Assembly: GCA_964521405.1 (NCBI GenBank)
Contig: CAZFRR010000277.1
Span: 1-64,000, forward strand
Length of the DNA: 64,000 bases
Direction: 5' to 3'
Source of the DNA: SG8-41 sp964521405
GTDB lineage: Bacteria; Pseudomonadota; Gammaproteobacteria; Burkholderiales; SG8-41
Both the position numbers and the translations under genes were made by a program. Each line of letters begins with the position of its first letter. The stretch's first letter is position 1. The notes beneath the pieces are model-generated. The model saw nothing but the letters and a program-made list of their open reading frames with translations. It searched no databases and was not told the DNA's origin. Shown here piece after piece: positions 7,114 through 15,683 of this stretch.

Positions 7114-8082
7114 ATGAGTCACCTGACGCGATACGGGCTGGCAGCCTTGCTGCTGGCCTTCAACCTTCACGCCACGAGCGCTCTTGCACAAGCGTATCCA
7201 GTGAAGGCGGTACGGATCGTGGTGCCGACCTCGGCGGGGGGCGGCAACGATTTCGTGGCACGCCTCGCCGGGCAAAAGCTCGGCGAACGCCTCAACCAGC
7301 AGTTTGTGGTGGACAACCGCCCCGGGGCCGGCGGGTCCACCGCGACAGCGCAGGTGGCCAAGGCCGCGCCGGACGGCTACACGCTGTTGCTCGGTTTCGT
7401 CGGGCAGCTCGCGATGTTGCCTCACGTGGAAAACGTCGGTTACGACCCGCGCAAGGATTTTGCCGGCGTGAGCCTGCTCGCCTCCGGCTACCAGATGCTC
7501 GCGGTGCATCCCTCCCTGCCGGTGCGCTCGGTGAAGCAGTTGATCGCGCTGGCCAAGGCGCGCCCGGGCGAACTTAATTCAGCTTCCGCCAATATCTACA
7601 CCACCGGGCACCTGGCGGCCGAGTTGTTCAATTCAGTGACCGGCGTGAAGATCGTCCCCATCCACTACAAGGGTTCCGGGCTGGCGGCGACCGCGGTGCT
7701 CTCGGGGGAGGTGCATATGATCTTCACCGCCACGTCGTCCCTGTTGCCCTACGTGCAGGCGAAACGGATCGTGGCCCTGGGAGTAACCAGCCCCGCGCGC
7801 TCACCGCGCGCGCCGGATGTGCCGACGCTCGCGGAATCAGGGGTGCGGGGTGTGGAGACCGCCAATTGGTACGCCCTGGCGGGGCCCGCAGCCATGCCGA
7901 AAGACGTGATCGGGAGGCTGCACGGCGAGCTGGTCAAGATCTCCGCAACGCCCGATTACCGGGAACAGCTCGAGAAGCAGGGTTTGGAGGTGCAGACCAG
8001 CACGCAGGAGCAGTTTGCGGCTTTCCTGCAAGCCGAGTACGACAAGTGGGGCAAGGTGATCAAGTCCCTCAAGCTGCAATAA
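7114..8082 (+). CDS. Bug/TctC-family tripartite tricarboxylate transporter substrate-binding protein (1)
   Basis: A 322-residue periplasmic receptor. The signal peptide runs to ATSALAQ, and the mature protein opens with AYPVKAVRIVVP. The family ligand loop SAGGGNDFVAR, the DNRPGAGGST block and PDGYTLL are all clear. Bug proteins deliver small carboxylates to TctA/TctB membrane subunits; none are in this window. I chose the ATG at 7114 over 7096 because GAGGAG lies eight bases upstream of it and the signal peptide then begins normally. It is followed by a copy of the 130-bp element and the convergent MFS gene. Confidence 0.9.
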   Translation: MSHLTRYGLAALLLAFNLHATSALAQAYPVKAVRIVVPTSAGGGNDFVARLAGQKLGERLNQQFVVDNRPGAGGSTATAQVAKAAPDGYTLLLGFVGQLAMLPHVENVGYDPRKDFAGVSLLASGYQMLAVHPSLPVRSVKQLIALAKARPGELNSASANIYTTGHLAAELFNSVTGVKIVPIHYKGSGLAATAVLSGEVHMIFTATSSLLPYVQAKRIVALGVTSPARSPRAPDVPTLAESGVRGVETANWYALAGPAAMPKDVIGRLHGELVKISATPDYREQLEKQGLEVQTSTQEQFAAFLQAEYDKWGKVIKSLKLQ

Positions 8083-8101
8083 TCCTAGAAAAAAACTATT
8101 T

Positions 8102-8231
8102 GCCACAGAGATCACAGAGTTCACAGAGGAACATCAAGAACGTATCAATTTTTGAGCTTCCCTCATCGGGCGAGCCCGGAATGCTAACCCAACACCTTGA
8201 ATCTCTCTGTGTTCTCTGTGATCTCTGTGGC
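8102..8231. repeat. 130-bp CACAGAG inverted-arm element, copy 2
   Basis: Arms as in copy 1, with a different middle (contains CATCGGGCGAGCCCGGAATG). It begins 20 bases after the Bug stop codon and ends 37 bases before the stop of the convergent MFS gene. Confidence 0.85.
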
Positions 8232-8268
8232 TGAATTGCAGTTCTTAGAATGATCAATAACCTCCCCG

Positions 8269-9396
8269 TCAACGCTTGCGGCCGGACCACGACAGCAGGC
8301 CGCCGCCAGCCATCACTAGCACGTTGATCCAGAACACCGGCGCGAGACCGAGCGCCGAGGCCACCACCCCGAACACGATCGGGCCGCTCACGCGCACGAA
8401 GTTGTTGGCCGTCAAGCGCAATCCCAGCGTCTGCCCCGAACGCCCCTCGGCGGAACGGTCAAACATGAGTATCACGGTCAGCGGCACGCCCATTCCCATG
8501 CCAAGACCGAACCATAATGCGATCAGGATCAGGATCGTCACGTTGCTGAAGAACGGCACCAGCAGGAAGCCGACCGCGCTGGCGAGGAATACCCAGGTCA
8601 GCAGCAGCTCGGCGGTGAACTGCTTCACCAGGCGCGCGATGAACATCCGCGCGATGAACGATGCCACGGCCAGGCTCGCCAGAATGACGCCGATGATCGA
8701 GGCCGACAGTCCGATCGAGTGCCCGTAGACCGGCAGGTAGAACTGGAAGATATCCTGGCCGAGTTGCACCATGCCGCTGACGGCGAGCATGCGCCAGATC
8801 CCCGCCTCCTTGAGCGCACCCAGCACGCCCTCCTCCTGCTTCAGATGCGGATTGCCGGGCGGAAACCGGTGGCCCCAAACGAGCAGCAGCACGACCCCGA
8901 TCAGCGGCTGCGTTGCAACCACCAGGAACGCCGCGGCATGACCGGCGTGATCGATCGAAAGGCCGGCGATCAACGGGCCGACAAAATTGGTGACGGACCC
9001 GATCAGGCTGAAATTGCTGAAATGCCGCGGTCGGTCCTCAGGCCGGCTCAGGGTGCCGATGAGGTTCTGCAGCGTGACGTGGTAGAACGCGAGCGCGAGA
9101 CCGTTCAGCGCCGCCGATGCATAGAGCGCGGGCAGCGTCTGCACGAAGTACGGCAGCACGAGCGAGACCACGCCGCAGACGGTGCCGAACATCAGGAGCC
9201 CGCGCGCGCCGCGGCGATCGGCCATCGCCCCGATCGGCCAGGACAGCAGCAACGGGAAAAGATAGAGCAGGCCCCCGATCAGGCCGACCGCGTAAGCCGG
9301 CGCATCCAGCTCGAGGGCGAACAGCGTCAACACGAACCGGGAGGCGTTCGCACCGACGAAGTTGAAGTAGGTCAGGGCAAGCGTGAGGCGGATCAC
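8269..9396 (-). CDS. MFS transporter
   Basis: A 375-residue, very hydrophobic protein with roughly 11-12 transmembrane segments. The MFS loop 2-3 signature appears as GAMADRRGARGLLMFG, with a repeated pattern in the second half around FIARMFIARLVKQ. Such permeases move small solutes with protons; given the setting it may import an aromatic acid or export a metabolite, but specificity is unreadable. The start is GTG with GAAGG seven bases upstream. It is divergent from Bug receptor 2, about 175 bases apart, and convergent with Bug receptor 1. Confidence 0.85.
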   Translation of the reverse strand: MIRLTLALTYFNFVGANASRFVLTLFALELDAPAYAVGLIGGLLYLFPLLLSWPIGAMADRRGARGLLMFGTVCGVVSLVLPYFVQTLPALYASAALNGLALAFYHVTLQNLIGTLSRPEDRPRHFSNFSLIGSVTNFVGPLIAGLSIDHAGHAAAFLVVATQPLIGVVLLLVWGHRFPPGNPHLKQEEGVLGALKEAGIWRMLAVSGMVQLGQDIFQFYLPVYGHSIGLSASIIGVILASLAVASFIARMFIARLVKQFTAELLLTWVFLASAVGFLLVPFFSNVTILILIALWFGLGMGMGVPLTVILMFDRSAEGRSGQTLGLRLTANNFVRVSGPIVFGVVASALGLAPVFWINVLVMAGGGLLSWSGRKR

Positions 9397-9470
9397 CGCT
9401 TGCCTTCAATACCGGGGAAAGGAGTCAAAGAAGAGATTCAAGATGCATTTTCAGCCGCGATTATAGCGGG

Positions 9471-9490
9471 ATGCGGAACCAGGGAGTGAC
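9471..9490. promoter_or_regulatory. GGAACCAGG motif in divergent MFS/Bug promoter region
   Basis: GCGGAACCAGGGAGTGACGG resembles, on the reverse strand, the GGAACCTGGAGTGACGG segment at 51944-51959, and has the GGAACC core found in four other divergent regions here. Candidate operator only. Confidence 0.3.
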
Positions 9491-9570
9491 GGCTGGCGGG
9501 AATTTGCTGCTACGATTGGAACGTTGCTGTTTCGACAGTTCACATTACGAAACTGCGGAAGGATCACGGA

Positions 9571-10542
9571 ATGCGTAAAGTTGTGTGCGGTTCGGCGTTG
9601 GGAATCCTGGCGGCGCTCTGCATCGTTGGTGGCGCGTTCGCCCAGGCATTTCCATCCCGCCCGGTCAGGATCATCGTGCCCGCCGCCGCCGGCGGGGCGC
9701 TGGACGCGCTCTCGCGCATCATGGCGCAGAAGGTGTCGGAATCGTGGGGCCAGCCGGTCATCATCGAGAACCGCGCCGGCGCCGGCGGCAATATCGCCAT
9801 CGACAGCGTCGCGAAAGCCGCCCCCGACGGTCACACCCATCTCTTCATCAGCCAGTCTTTCGGCGTCAACCTGCATCTCAAGCCGGCTGTCCCCTACGAC
9901 CCGGTGCGCGATTTCGCGCCGGTGAGGCTGGTGGGCACCACCGACGGCGTGCTGCTGGTGCCGCCCTCCCTGCCGGTCAACTCGGTCAAGGATCTCATCG
10001 CGATGGCGCGAGCGCAGCCGGGGAAAATCTCCTATTCGTCCACCGGCAACGGCACCTCGGGCCATATGAACATGGCGCTCTTCATCAATTTGACCGGCAT
10101 CGACATCGTGCACGTGCCCTACAAGGACGTCGGGCTGGCGCAAAACGACCTCATGGCGGGACGCGTACAGGCCTACATCGCCCCGATGCCGGCCTTCCTG
10201 CAGTTCATCCGGTCCGGCCGCATGCGCGCGCTCGGCGTGACCAGCACCCGGCGCAACCCCGCCCTGCCCGACGTGCCGACCCTTCGGGAAGCGGGCGTTC
10301 CCGGCTACGAGTCGTTGACCTGGTACGGCTGGTACGCCCCCGCGAGGACCCCGAAGGAGCGGATCGCCCGCGTCAACGGCGAACTCTCAAAGGCCCTGCA
10401 GAGCCCGGACGTGAAGCAGCGCTTCACCGCGCTCAGCGTGGATATCGTTGCGAGCACGCCCGAGCACCTGGGGAAATATCTCAAGGAAGAAGTCGAGAAG
10501 TGGGGCCGCGTGGTGCAGGCGATGAAGCTGCGCAGCGAGTAA
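9571..10542 (+). CDS. Bug-family substrate-binding protein (2)
   Basis: 323 residues. The signal peptide ends at GGAFAQ, then AFPSRPVRIIVPAAAGGALDALSR. The ENRAGAGGNIAIDSV and PDGHTHLF blocks are family-typical, with His replacing the usual Tyr in DGYT. AAGGA lies eight bases upstream of the ATG. It is divergent from the MFS transporter and upstream of an NTF2-like protein. No membrane subunits adjoin. Confidence 0.9.
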   Translation: MRKVVCGSALGILAALCIVGGAFAQAFPSRPVRIIVPAAAGGALDALSRIMAQKVSESWGQPVIIENRAGAGGNIAIDSVAKAAPDGHTHLFISQSFGVNLHLKPAVPYDPVRDFAPVRLVGTTDGVLLVPPSLPVNSVKDLIAMARAQPGKISYSSTGNGTSGHMNMALFINLTGIDIVHVPYKDVGLAQNDLMAGRVQAYIAPMPAFLQFIRSGRMRALGVTSTRRNPALPDVPTLREAGVPGYESLTWYGWYAPARTPKERIARVNGELSKALQSPDVKQRFTALSVDIVASTPEHLGKYLKEEVEKWGRVVQAMKLRSE

Positions 10543-10550
10543 ACCCCCCG

Positions 10551-10693
10551 GAACCGCAGATAAACGCAGATACACGCCGATAACTTCAAAGCCGGTCAAC
10601 CACATTCACGGAGAGAAAATCAACAAATGAGATGCCCCTGATCCACCCTGGACAAACCAGAAGCCTTGGCATTTTTCTTATCTATCTGCGGTT
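10551..10693. repeat. Inverted-arm element, CGCAGATAAA family
   Basis: The left arm carries ten-base words (CGCAGATAAA, CGCAGATACA, CGCCGATAAC) and the right arm TATCTATCTGCGGTT closes the element at 10693. It begins eight bases after the Bug stop and ends 16 bases before the next start codon. Related single arms are at 1283, 17441 and 28509. Confidence 0.7.
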
Positions 10694-10709
10694 GCATTGA
10701 AGGAAAACA

Positions 10710-11291
10710 ATGAATCAATGGGAAGAAAAACTCGCAATCACGGAAGCCGTGCAGAACTGGGCGTTCGCCCGCGACTTCGGCGACTGGGACCGGCTGCGCG
10801 CGGTATTCCATCCCGATGGGGTCATGACCTCGACACGCTTCACCGGGCCGGCCGAGGCCTTCATCGCCAACGCCGCGAAGAACAAGACCTCGCGCAGCAC
10901 GCATTTCATGGGAGGCACCAGCACGCGGCTGAACGGCGACAAGGCCATCGCCGAGTCCCGCATGATTCTGCTGTCTCGTACCACGCTCGACGGGATCGAG
11001 GTGGACGTCACCTGCTACGGCCGCTTCTACGACCGCTTCGTGAAACACGAGGGCGCCTGGCGCATCCTCAGGCGCAACGCGATCTACGAGAAGGACCGGA
11101 TCGAGCCGGTGCGACCGGGCATCGCGCTGAAGCTCGACGAGGCGGAACTCAGCCGCTTTCCCGAAGGCTACCGCTACCTCGCCTACGTGCAGTCGAAAAG
11201 CGGCTCGACGGTCGATCTTGGACTGCCGACGCCGCGCAGCCCGGCGCTGGATCGGCTCTACCGCGAAGGCGCGCAGTGGCTGGAATCCTGA
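10710..11291 (+). CDS. NTF2/SnoaL-like family protein
   Basis: A 193-residue soluble protein. Residues 1-140 have the SnoaL/NTF2-like pattern: EEKLAITEAVQNWAFARDFGDWDRLRAVFHPDGVM, a central strand block and a C-terminal FYDRFVKHEGAWRILRRNAIYEKD. The fold covers dioxygenase small subunits, dehydratases and isomerases. No oxygenase alpha partner is next to it, so it may be a stand-alone enzyme or binding protein. AAGGA precedes the ATG by six bases. Its TGA stop is the first part of a dispersed GAACCGCC repeat. Confidence 0.75.
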   Translation: MNQWEEKLAITEAVQNWAFARDFGDWDRLRAVFHPDGVMTSTRFTGPAEAFIANAAKNKTSRSTHFMGGTSTRLNGDKAIAESRMILLSRTTLDGIEVDVTCYGRFYDRFVKHEGAWRILRRNAIYEKDRIEPVRPGIALKLDEAELSRFPEGYRYLAYVQSKSGSTVDLGLPTPRSPALDRLYREGAQWLES

Positions 11292-11412
11292 ACCGCCGAG
11301 CCGCCAGGACTACAGTGTTGAGTGTTGAATGTTGAGCGAAACCCAGGCTTGGGAGTAACTCAACACTCAAAACTCAAAACTCAACATTGATCTTCCTGCC
11401 GCCAAGGCGCCA
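11289..11412. repeat. GTTGAGT/CTCAACA inverted-arm element, copy 1
   Basis: Starts at the stop codon of the NTF2-like gene with TGAACCGCC. It then holds three 7-base GTTGANN units, a conserved centre (GAAACCCAGGCTTGGGAG), four inverted CTCAANA units, and ends TGCCGCCAAGGCGCCA. The copy at 17472-17607 is in reverse orientation and matches in order of parts. Confidence 0.8.
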
Positions 11413-11455
11413 TAAATTGGTAAGTTTCTTTATTCCTCGTCCCACGTCCCCGAAG

Positions 11456-11483
11456 CAAAAAAGCCTGCAAAATCACAGGCCTT
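11456..11483 (-). terminator. Possible minus-strand intrinsic terminator
   Basis: On the minus strand, AAGGCCTG and CAGGCTT arms enclose an 8-base loop and are followed by TTTTTTGC. No gene on that strand lies upstream within the 302-base gap, so it either ends an unrecognised short RNA or is incidental. The rest of the gap holds the repeat element and presumably the promoter of the next gene. Confidence 0.35.
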
Positions 11484-11593
11484 CGTGCTGAAATCCCTCT
11501 TCGCTGGAAACACTTTGTAACAATTCTCATCAAGAACTGGCGGCGTATTTTGGTAGTCTTATCGACATGGCCATCCACAAGATGGAGTAGCTC

Positions 11594-11980
11594 ATGAACT
11601 GGAAAACACTTTTCTCTGCGCTGGCCGTTGTTCTTCTGGGCCTCGCGATGAGCGTCCCAGCGTTCTCCCATGGTGGCGGACGTTACTACGGTGGCGGAGG
11701 CTATTACGGCTACCCGCGCGTAAGCGTCGGTATCGGGTTCGGTTGGCCCGGATATTGGGGTTACCCTGGTTACTACTACGCGCCCCCCGCTTACTACTAT
11801 CCGCCAGTGACCGTGGTCCCGTCCTCACCCCCGGTCTATATCGAACGTGGCGACACGCGCTCCGGCCCGGTGGATCCCCGGGATTACTGGTACTTCTGCC
11901 CCGAATCCAATACCTACTACCCCTACGTGCAGCAATGCGCCGGGGGCTGGCAGCGAGTGGCCCCGCGGCCGCCGAGCTAA
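11594..11980 (+). CDS. Gly/Tyr/Pro-rich secreted protein
   Basis: 128 residues. The N-terminal signal peptide (MNWKTLFSALAVVLLGLA..., cleavage near VPAFSH) leads into a low-complexity segment rich in GGGYYG and YYYPP, and then a compact C-terminal block DYWYFCPESNTYYPYVQQCAGGW with two cysteines. This YFCP...YYPYVxxC module occurs in many short proteobacterial envelope proteins of unknown function. GGAG lies six bases before the ATG. The lipoprotein gene starts 14 bases after its stop, so the two probably form one envelope-related operon. Confidence 0.75.
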   Translation: MNWKTLFSALAVVLLGLAMSVPAFSHGGGRYYGGGGYYGYPRVSVGIGFGWPGYWGYPGYYYAPPAYYYPPVTVVPSSPPVYIERGDTRSGPVDPRDYWYFCPESNTYYPYVQQCAGGWQRVAPRPPS

Positions 11981-11994
11981 TCCGAAAACCCAAT

Positions 11995-12492
11995 ATGAAT
12001 CCACTCCGAATCCTGTCCATTATCGTGCTGCTCGCGCTGGCTGGATGCGTGACGGTGCCGAAGGGCCCCAGCATGATGTCCCTGCCGGGCAGCGGCAAGA
12101 GCTTCGACCAGTTCCGCATGGATGATAACGACTGCCGGCAATTTGCCAGCCTGCAGGCGGGTGGAACCACGCCCAACGACGCTGCCGTCGACAGCGGTGT
12201 GAAAAGCGCAGCTGTCGGCACCATCGTCGGCGCCGCGGCGGGCGCCCTCATGGACGGCAGTAGCGGCGCGGGCGTCGGCGCCGGCATCGGGCTGCTGACC
12301 GGCGCGCTCATTGGATCGAGCACCGGGAATGCCTCCTCCTACGCGCTGCAACAGCGTTACGACATCGGCTACACGCAGTGCATGTATGCGAAGGGCCACA
12401 AGGTTCCGGTCTCCGGGCAATTCATATCCGCCAACGGACAGACCCCGCCGCGTTACTCCACACCGCCTCCCCCGCCACCGCCGTCTCGATAA
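11995..12492 (+). CDS. Lipoprotein with glycine-zipper segment
   Basis: 165 residues. The lipobox LALAGC ends a type II signal peptide (lipidated Cys near residue 18). Residues about 60-105 are glycine/alanine-rich with regularly spaced glycines (AAVGTIVGAAAGALMDG, GIGLLTGALIGSSTG), as in glycine-zipper outer-membrane lipoproteins. A Pro-rich tail follows (PPPPPPP). The core DDNDCRQFA...RYDIGYTQCMYAKGH is typical of small envelope lipoproteins of unknown role. It is transcribed with the preceding secreted protein and ends before a strong bidirectional terminator. Confidence 0.8.
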   Translation: MNPLRILSIIVLLALAGCVTVPKGPSMMSLPGSGKSFDQFRMDDNDCRQFASLQAGGTTPNDAAVDSGVKSAAVGTIVGAAAGALMDGSSGAGVGAGIGLLTGALIGSSTGNASSYALQQRYDIGYTQCMYAKGHKVPVSGQFISANGQTPPRYSTPPPPPPPSR

Positions 12493-12529
12493 GGCAAAAG
12501 GGGGGGAATTCCCTTCCTTTCCTCTTTCA

Positions 12530-12560
12530 TGAAAAAGCCCGGATTGCCCGGGCTTTTTCA
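12530..12560. terminator. Strong bidirectional intrinsic terminator
   Basis: Perfect 13-base arms TGAAAAAGCCCGG and CCGGGCTTTTTCA with a 5-base loop separate the convergent lipoprotein and extradiol-dioxygenase genes. On the minus strand the stem opens with the dioxygenase stop codon TGA. Confidence 0.9.
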
Positions 12561-13517
12561 TTCGACTTCTTTGAATTGCCCGCGGGTAACCTGCAGCGGC
12601 GCGCCAAGCCCGGAGAGGATGGTCTTGCGGCGGACTTCGTTGGCGATTCCGCGGCGCTCATCGTCCATCCACAGCCGGTCGTGGCCCCACATGCTGCCGC
12701 CGTGGGTGACTTCGCGCGGCGTCCACGTCGCCTCGTCCACGGTGCGCCCGCCCCAGCCGCACTCCATCATGAAGCCGGCCGGGCAGAAGGCGTAGAAAGA
12801 CAGCACCCAGTCGTTGGAATGGCGCCCGAGCGTCTGGCCGATGCGCCAGCCGTCCAGCGCGAAATCGTAGGCGCGGCCCACGTCGTCCAGCGCGAGCACC
12901 TCGAACATGACGTGGTGCACCCCGTTCTGCTTCGACTGCAGCAGCGCGACGCTGTGGTGGCGCGGGTTGGCGCGCAGGAACATCAGGCGATACGGCTTCA
13001 CCATGTAGTCGGAGAGGCGCAGGCCGAGAACATCGCGGTAAAACGCGCTCATGGCGTCGATGTCCTGGGCGTGCAGGACCATGTGCCCCATGCCCATCTT
13101 CCCGGTGCGGAAGCCCCCGTGCGGGCGCGGGGCGGTGAACGGGCTCTCGGCCTGCGCCAGTCCGTGAAAGAGTTCGATGCGATTGCCTGCCGGGTCCCGG
13201 CACCAGGCCATTTCGTCCACGCCGCGCAGCGTCAACTCCTTCTCGCTCGCCCGCGTCACCTTGAAACCAGCCGCCTCGAGCTTGCCCGTTGTCTCTTTCA
13301 GTGCTTGCGCGCCGGCGGTCTCGAAACCGAAAAATGCCGGGCCGTCCCGGTCCGAGCGCTGTACCAGCAGCCGCTGGCAGCGGTCATCCACGCGGCACGC
13401 CAGCGCGTCGGGCCCGCGCTCCACCACCTGCATCGCAAAAACGTCGGTCGCGAACCGGCGCCACGCATCGAAGTCCGTCGCATCCACGCCGACATAGCCC
13501 AAGGCCTGTACTGGCAT
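12558..13517 (-). CDS. Extradiol ring-cleavage dioxygenase (type I, VOC superfamily, BphC-like)
   Basis: A 319-residue protein with two vicinal-oxygen-chelate repeats; the C-terminal one is catalytic. Iron ligands appear as His145 (MGHMVLHAQD), His201/202 (VHHVMFEV) and Glu252 (MMECGWGG). Second-sphere His187/188, His233 and Tyr242 match the BphC catalytic pattern. It should cleave a catechol-type substrate next to the diol, giving a ring-opened keto acid. GGGAG lies nine bases upstream of the ATG. It is convergent with the lipoprotein gene and divergent from Bug receptor 3. The two class II aldolases could act after such cleavage, though no hydrolase of the meta pathway is adjacent. Confidence 0.87.
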   Translation of the reverse strand: MPVQALGYVGVDATDFDAWRRFATDVFAMQVVERGPDALACRVDDRCQRLLVQRSDRDGPAFFGFETAGAQALKETTGKLEAAGFKVTRASEKELTLRGVDEMAWCRDPAGNRIELFHGLAQAESPFTAPRPHGGFRTGKMGMGHMVLHAQDIDAMSAFYRDVLGLRLSDYMVKPYRLMFLRANPRHHSVALLQSKQNGVHHVMFEVLALDDVGRAYDFALDGWRIGQTLGRHSNDWVLSFYAFCPAGFMMECGWGGRTVDEATWTPREVTHGGSMWGHDRLWMDDERRGIANEVRRKTILSGLGAPLQVTRGQFKEVE

Positions 13518-13620
13518 CTCCCTGCACTCCCGTAAACCTTCTCAAATTATTATCACACGGAACGGTTTTGCACGCCGCGGCGGTTGCTGTTAGATTTGAC
13601 GGGGTTCGATCGTTGCGGAA

Positions 13621-13692
13621 GTGGCTCATAAGCCACTTCCGCACTGTACTTTTCCCCTCGCCCTCCGGGAGAGAGGGAAGGGGTGAGGGTTG
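13621..13692. repeat. Two short hairpin repeats upstream of Bug receptor 3
   Basis: GTGGCTCATAAGCCAC (13621-13636) is a clean stem-loop. It is followed by a CCCTCGCCCTCCGGGAGAGAGGG stem, a common proteobacterial intergenic hairpin. Both lie in the 203-base divergent gap and would be in the leader of the receptor mRNA. Confidence 0.5.
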
Positions 13693-13720
13693 TTACAACA
13701 ACAAGTTGAAGGGGATCGCC

Positions 13721-14692
13721 ATGGGACCAGCACGCCTTGCGGCCTGCACTGCCGCCTTGCTCGGTGCTGTCATTTCGGCTGAAGCGCCCGCGCAGGCCTT
13801 CCCCACCCGGCAGGTGCGCTACATCATGCCGCTGCCGGCCGGCAACGAGACCGATCTCTTCGCCCGCGTGCTGGCGAAGCAGCTTTCCGACGGCTGGGGC
13901 CAGCAGGTCAACATGGACAATCGCCCCGGCGGGGGCACGATCATCGGCACCGATCTCGCTGCCAAGGCCCCGGCCGACGGCTACACTCTGTTTCACGCCC
14001 TCACGGCGCACGCAATCAACCCAACGTTCAACGCCAGGCTGCCGTACGACACGCTGAAAGATTTTGCCTGCGTCACGCAGCTCGCCCATTTCTCCGGAGT
14101 GCTAATCGCGCACCCTTCGTTTCCGGTGAAGAACGTCAAGGAACTGATCGCGCTCGCCAAGGCGCAGCCGGGGAAAATCGTCTACGCCACCGGCCCCATC
14201 GGCACGACCAACCACATCCTGGGCGAGTCGCTGCGAACCGCCGCGGGTATCGATATCGGGCATGTTCCCTACAAGGGGGGCGGGCTGGCGATCCAGGACC
14301 TGCTGGGCGGCCGCGTGCCGCTGGTCTCCAACGTGGTGGTGGAAGTGCTGCCGTTCATCCGCTCGGGAAAAGTGAGGCCGATCGCCGTGACCAGCCCCAA
14401 GCGCACGGCTTCGCTCCCGGATGTGCCGACGGTCGGCGAAAGCCTGCCCAATTACCGCGCCGGCACCAGCTTCTGGGCGCTGGTCACGCGCGCCGGCACA
14501 CCGGCCGCCGTGATGAAGCAGCTCAACGCCGATATCGTCAAGGCCATGCAGTCAACTGACGTGCGGGAACGCATCGCCCAGATGGACCTGGAGCAGGTCG
14601 CTTCGACACCCGCGCAGTGCGACGCCTTCCTGCGGGAACAGGTGTCTGTTTGGAGCCCGATCGTCAAGGCCTCCGGCGCGCGGGCGGACTGA
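13721..14692 (+). CDS. Bug-family substrate-binding protein (3)
   Basis: 323 residues with a signal peptide ending AEAPAQ. The ligand loop is atypical: YIMPLPAGNETDLFAR replaces the usual aromatic-x-x-GG. The DNRPGGGTIIGTDLA and ADGYTLFH blocks are normal. The start is set by AGGGG seven bases before ATG 13721; the reading frame stays open upstream without any signal-like sequence. It is divergent from the extradiol dioxygenase gene, suggesting uptake of a related carboxylate. Confidence 0.88.
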   Translation: MGPARLAACTAALLGAVISAEAPAQAFPTRQVRYIMPLPAGNETDLFARVLAKQLSDGWGQQVNMDNRPGGGTIIGTDLAAKAPADGYTLFHALTAHAINPTFNARLPYDTLKDFACVTQLAHFSGVLIAHPSFPVKNVKELIALAKAQPGKIVYATGPIGTTNHILGESLRTAAGIDIGHVPYKGGGLAIQDLLGGRVPLVSNVVVEVLPFIRSGKVRPIAVTSPKRTASLPDVPTVGESLPNYRAGTSFWALVTRAGTPAAVMKQLNADIVKAMQSTDVRERIAQMDLEQVASTPAQCDAFLREQVSVWSPIVKASGARAD

Positions 14693-14729
14693 ACAGTAGT
14701 ACTTGGAAATCCCTGCAAAGCCAGCACCC

Positions 14730-14799
14730 GTCACCCCGGCGAACGCCGGGGTCCAGTGAAAAAAAACTCTTGCTGGATCCCGGCTTCCGCCGGGATGAC
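14730..14799. repeat. REP-like palindromic unit (GTCACCCCGGCG family)
   Basis: Stems CCCCGGCGAACGCCGGGG and CCCGGCTTCCGCCGGG lie between GTCA and TGAC ends. The flank GGAAATCCCTGCAAA resembles the left terminal repeat of the 3252-3369 element. Confidence 0.7.
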
Positions 14800-14851
14800 T
14801 TATTGAGGATTACGTAACCGCGTGACTATCAAGAGCGGACCGTGCGATGCA

Positions 14852-14957
14852 ACCACCCCGTCCGCTTCGCGTCCACCCCTCCTTGAAAAGGAGGGGAGTA
14901 TTTTTTTGTTCCCCTCCTGCCCGAGGAGGGGTGTCACGAAGTGACGGGGTGGTGGGA
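14852..14957. repeat. Double GGAGGGG hairpin repeat
   Basis: Two modules, CCACCCCTCCTTGAAAAGG... and CCCCTCCTGCCCGAGGAGGGG, are separated by a T-run, and outer CCACCCCG and CGGGGTGGTGG segments pair. The modules match those inside the 3050-3235 element but in the opposite order. The remaining bases to 15124 show no gene. Confidence 0.65.
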
Positions 14958-15124
14958 GAAACATACCTGCACACGTTACAGTCGGCGAACGCCCGACGCG
15001 ATACAGCGCGGCCGGCTGGGCGGGGTGCCTCTGGAGGAGGCAGGGTGGTGTGTTAGAGCGTCACGCCGATACGTAAAATTCAATAATCAAAGGTTTCCTT
15101 ATGCCTTTTTGCGCTCGCCACTCA

Positions 15125-15640
15125 TCATTTGGCCCGCTTCCATTCGAGATGAGGTACGATGGTTCCTTCAGGCAGGCTGGCGGGCGCCGAGACTATCGAT
15201 AGCTGGTCGCCCTTGATCGTTATTTTCCCCTTGCGCTCGACGCCATCCCAATTCGGGTAGGTGGAGCGCTCGATGCGCCAGGTGATGGTCCGGTCCTCCT
15301 CGTTCACCGAGTAGGTGCCGAAGTAACCGATGGCTTTCCCGACCGGAACCAGCGGCCCGCCATCCGACTTTTTCCGGCCGGCAGCGACGATCATGTAGGT
15401 AAAACGGCCGCTGCGATCGTACGACGCGCTCCCTTTCACGTTGGGACCCCAGGTGTCCAGCTTCTTGCCATCGTAGAGCTGGTCATATACCGAAACCAGC
15501 GTCCAGGTGCCGACGATCTGCTGTTTGAGCGGCGGCGGAGGTGTTGCCGCCTTTTGCTGCCCGATCGCATTTCCCGCAATGACTATTCCCAACATGAAGC
15601 TCACCAGGCTGGCTGCTGCTCGCTTGAAAGCTACTTTCAT
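15125..15640 (-). CDS. Lipocalin-like domain protein, secreted
   Basis: 171 residues. The signal peptide (KVAFKRAAASLVSFMLGIVIAGNAIGQ) is followed by QIVGTWTLVSVYDQLYDGKK and GRFTYMIVAAG, and then GYFGTYSVNEEDRTITWRIERSTYPNWDG. These are the strand motifs of the lipocalin-like family common in proteobacteria and linked to small hydrophobic ligands. The segment KAATPPPPLKQQ links signal and domain. GGGGGA lies six bases before the ATG. It lies between two repeat-rich gaps and downstream of the CoA-transferase on the same strand. Ligand unknown. Confidence 0.75.
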   Translation of the reverse strand: MKVAFKRAAASLVSFMLGIVIAGNAIGQQKAATPPPPLKQQIVGTWTLVSVYDQLYDGKKLDTWGPNVKGSASYDRSGRFTYMIVAAGRKKSDGGPLVPVGKAIGYFGTYSVNEEDRTITWRIERSTYPNWDGVERKGKITIKGDQLSIVSAPASLPEGTIVPHLEWKRAK

Positions 15641-15683
15641 CGTATGTCCCCCAGATTTACCTGCAGGCTACAAAACTTCCGCC

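Noticed and set aside
13289..14692. A 467-codon start for Bug receptor 3
   Set aside because: The first 144 codons overlap the extradiol dioxygenase gene on the other strand and lack a signal peptide; ATG 13721 has both a ribosome site and a leader.
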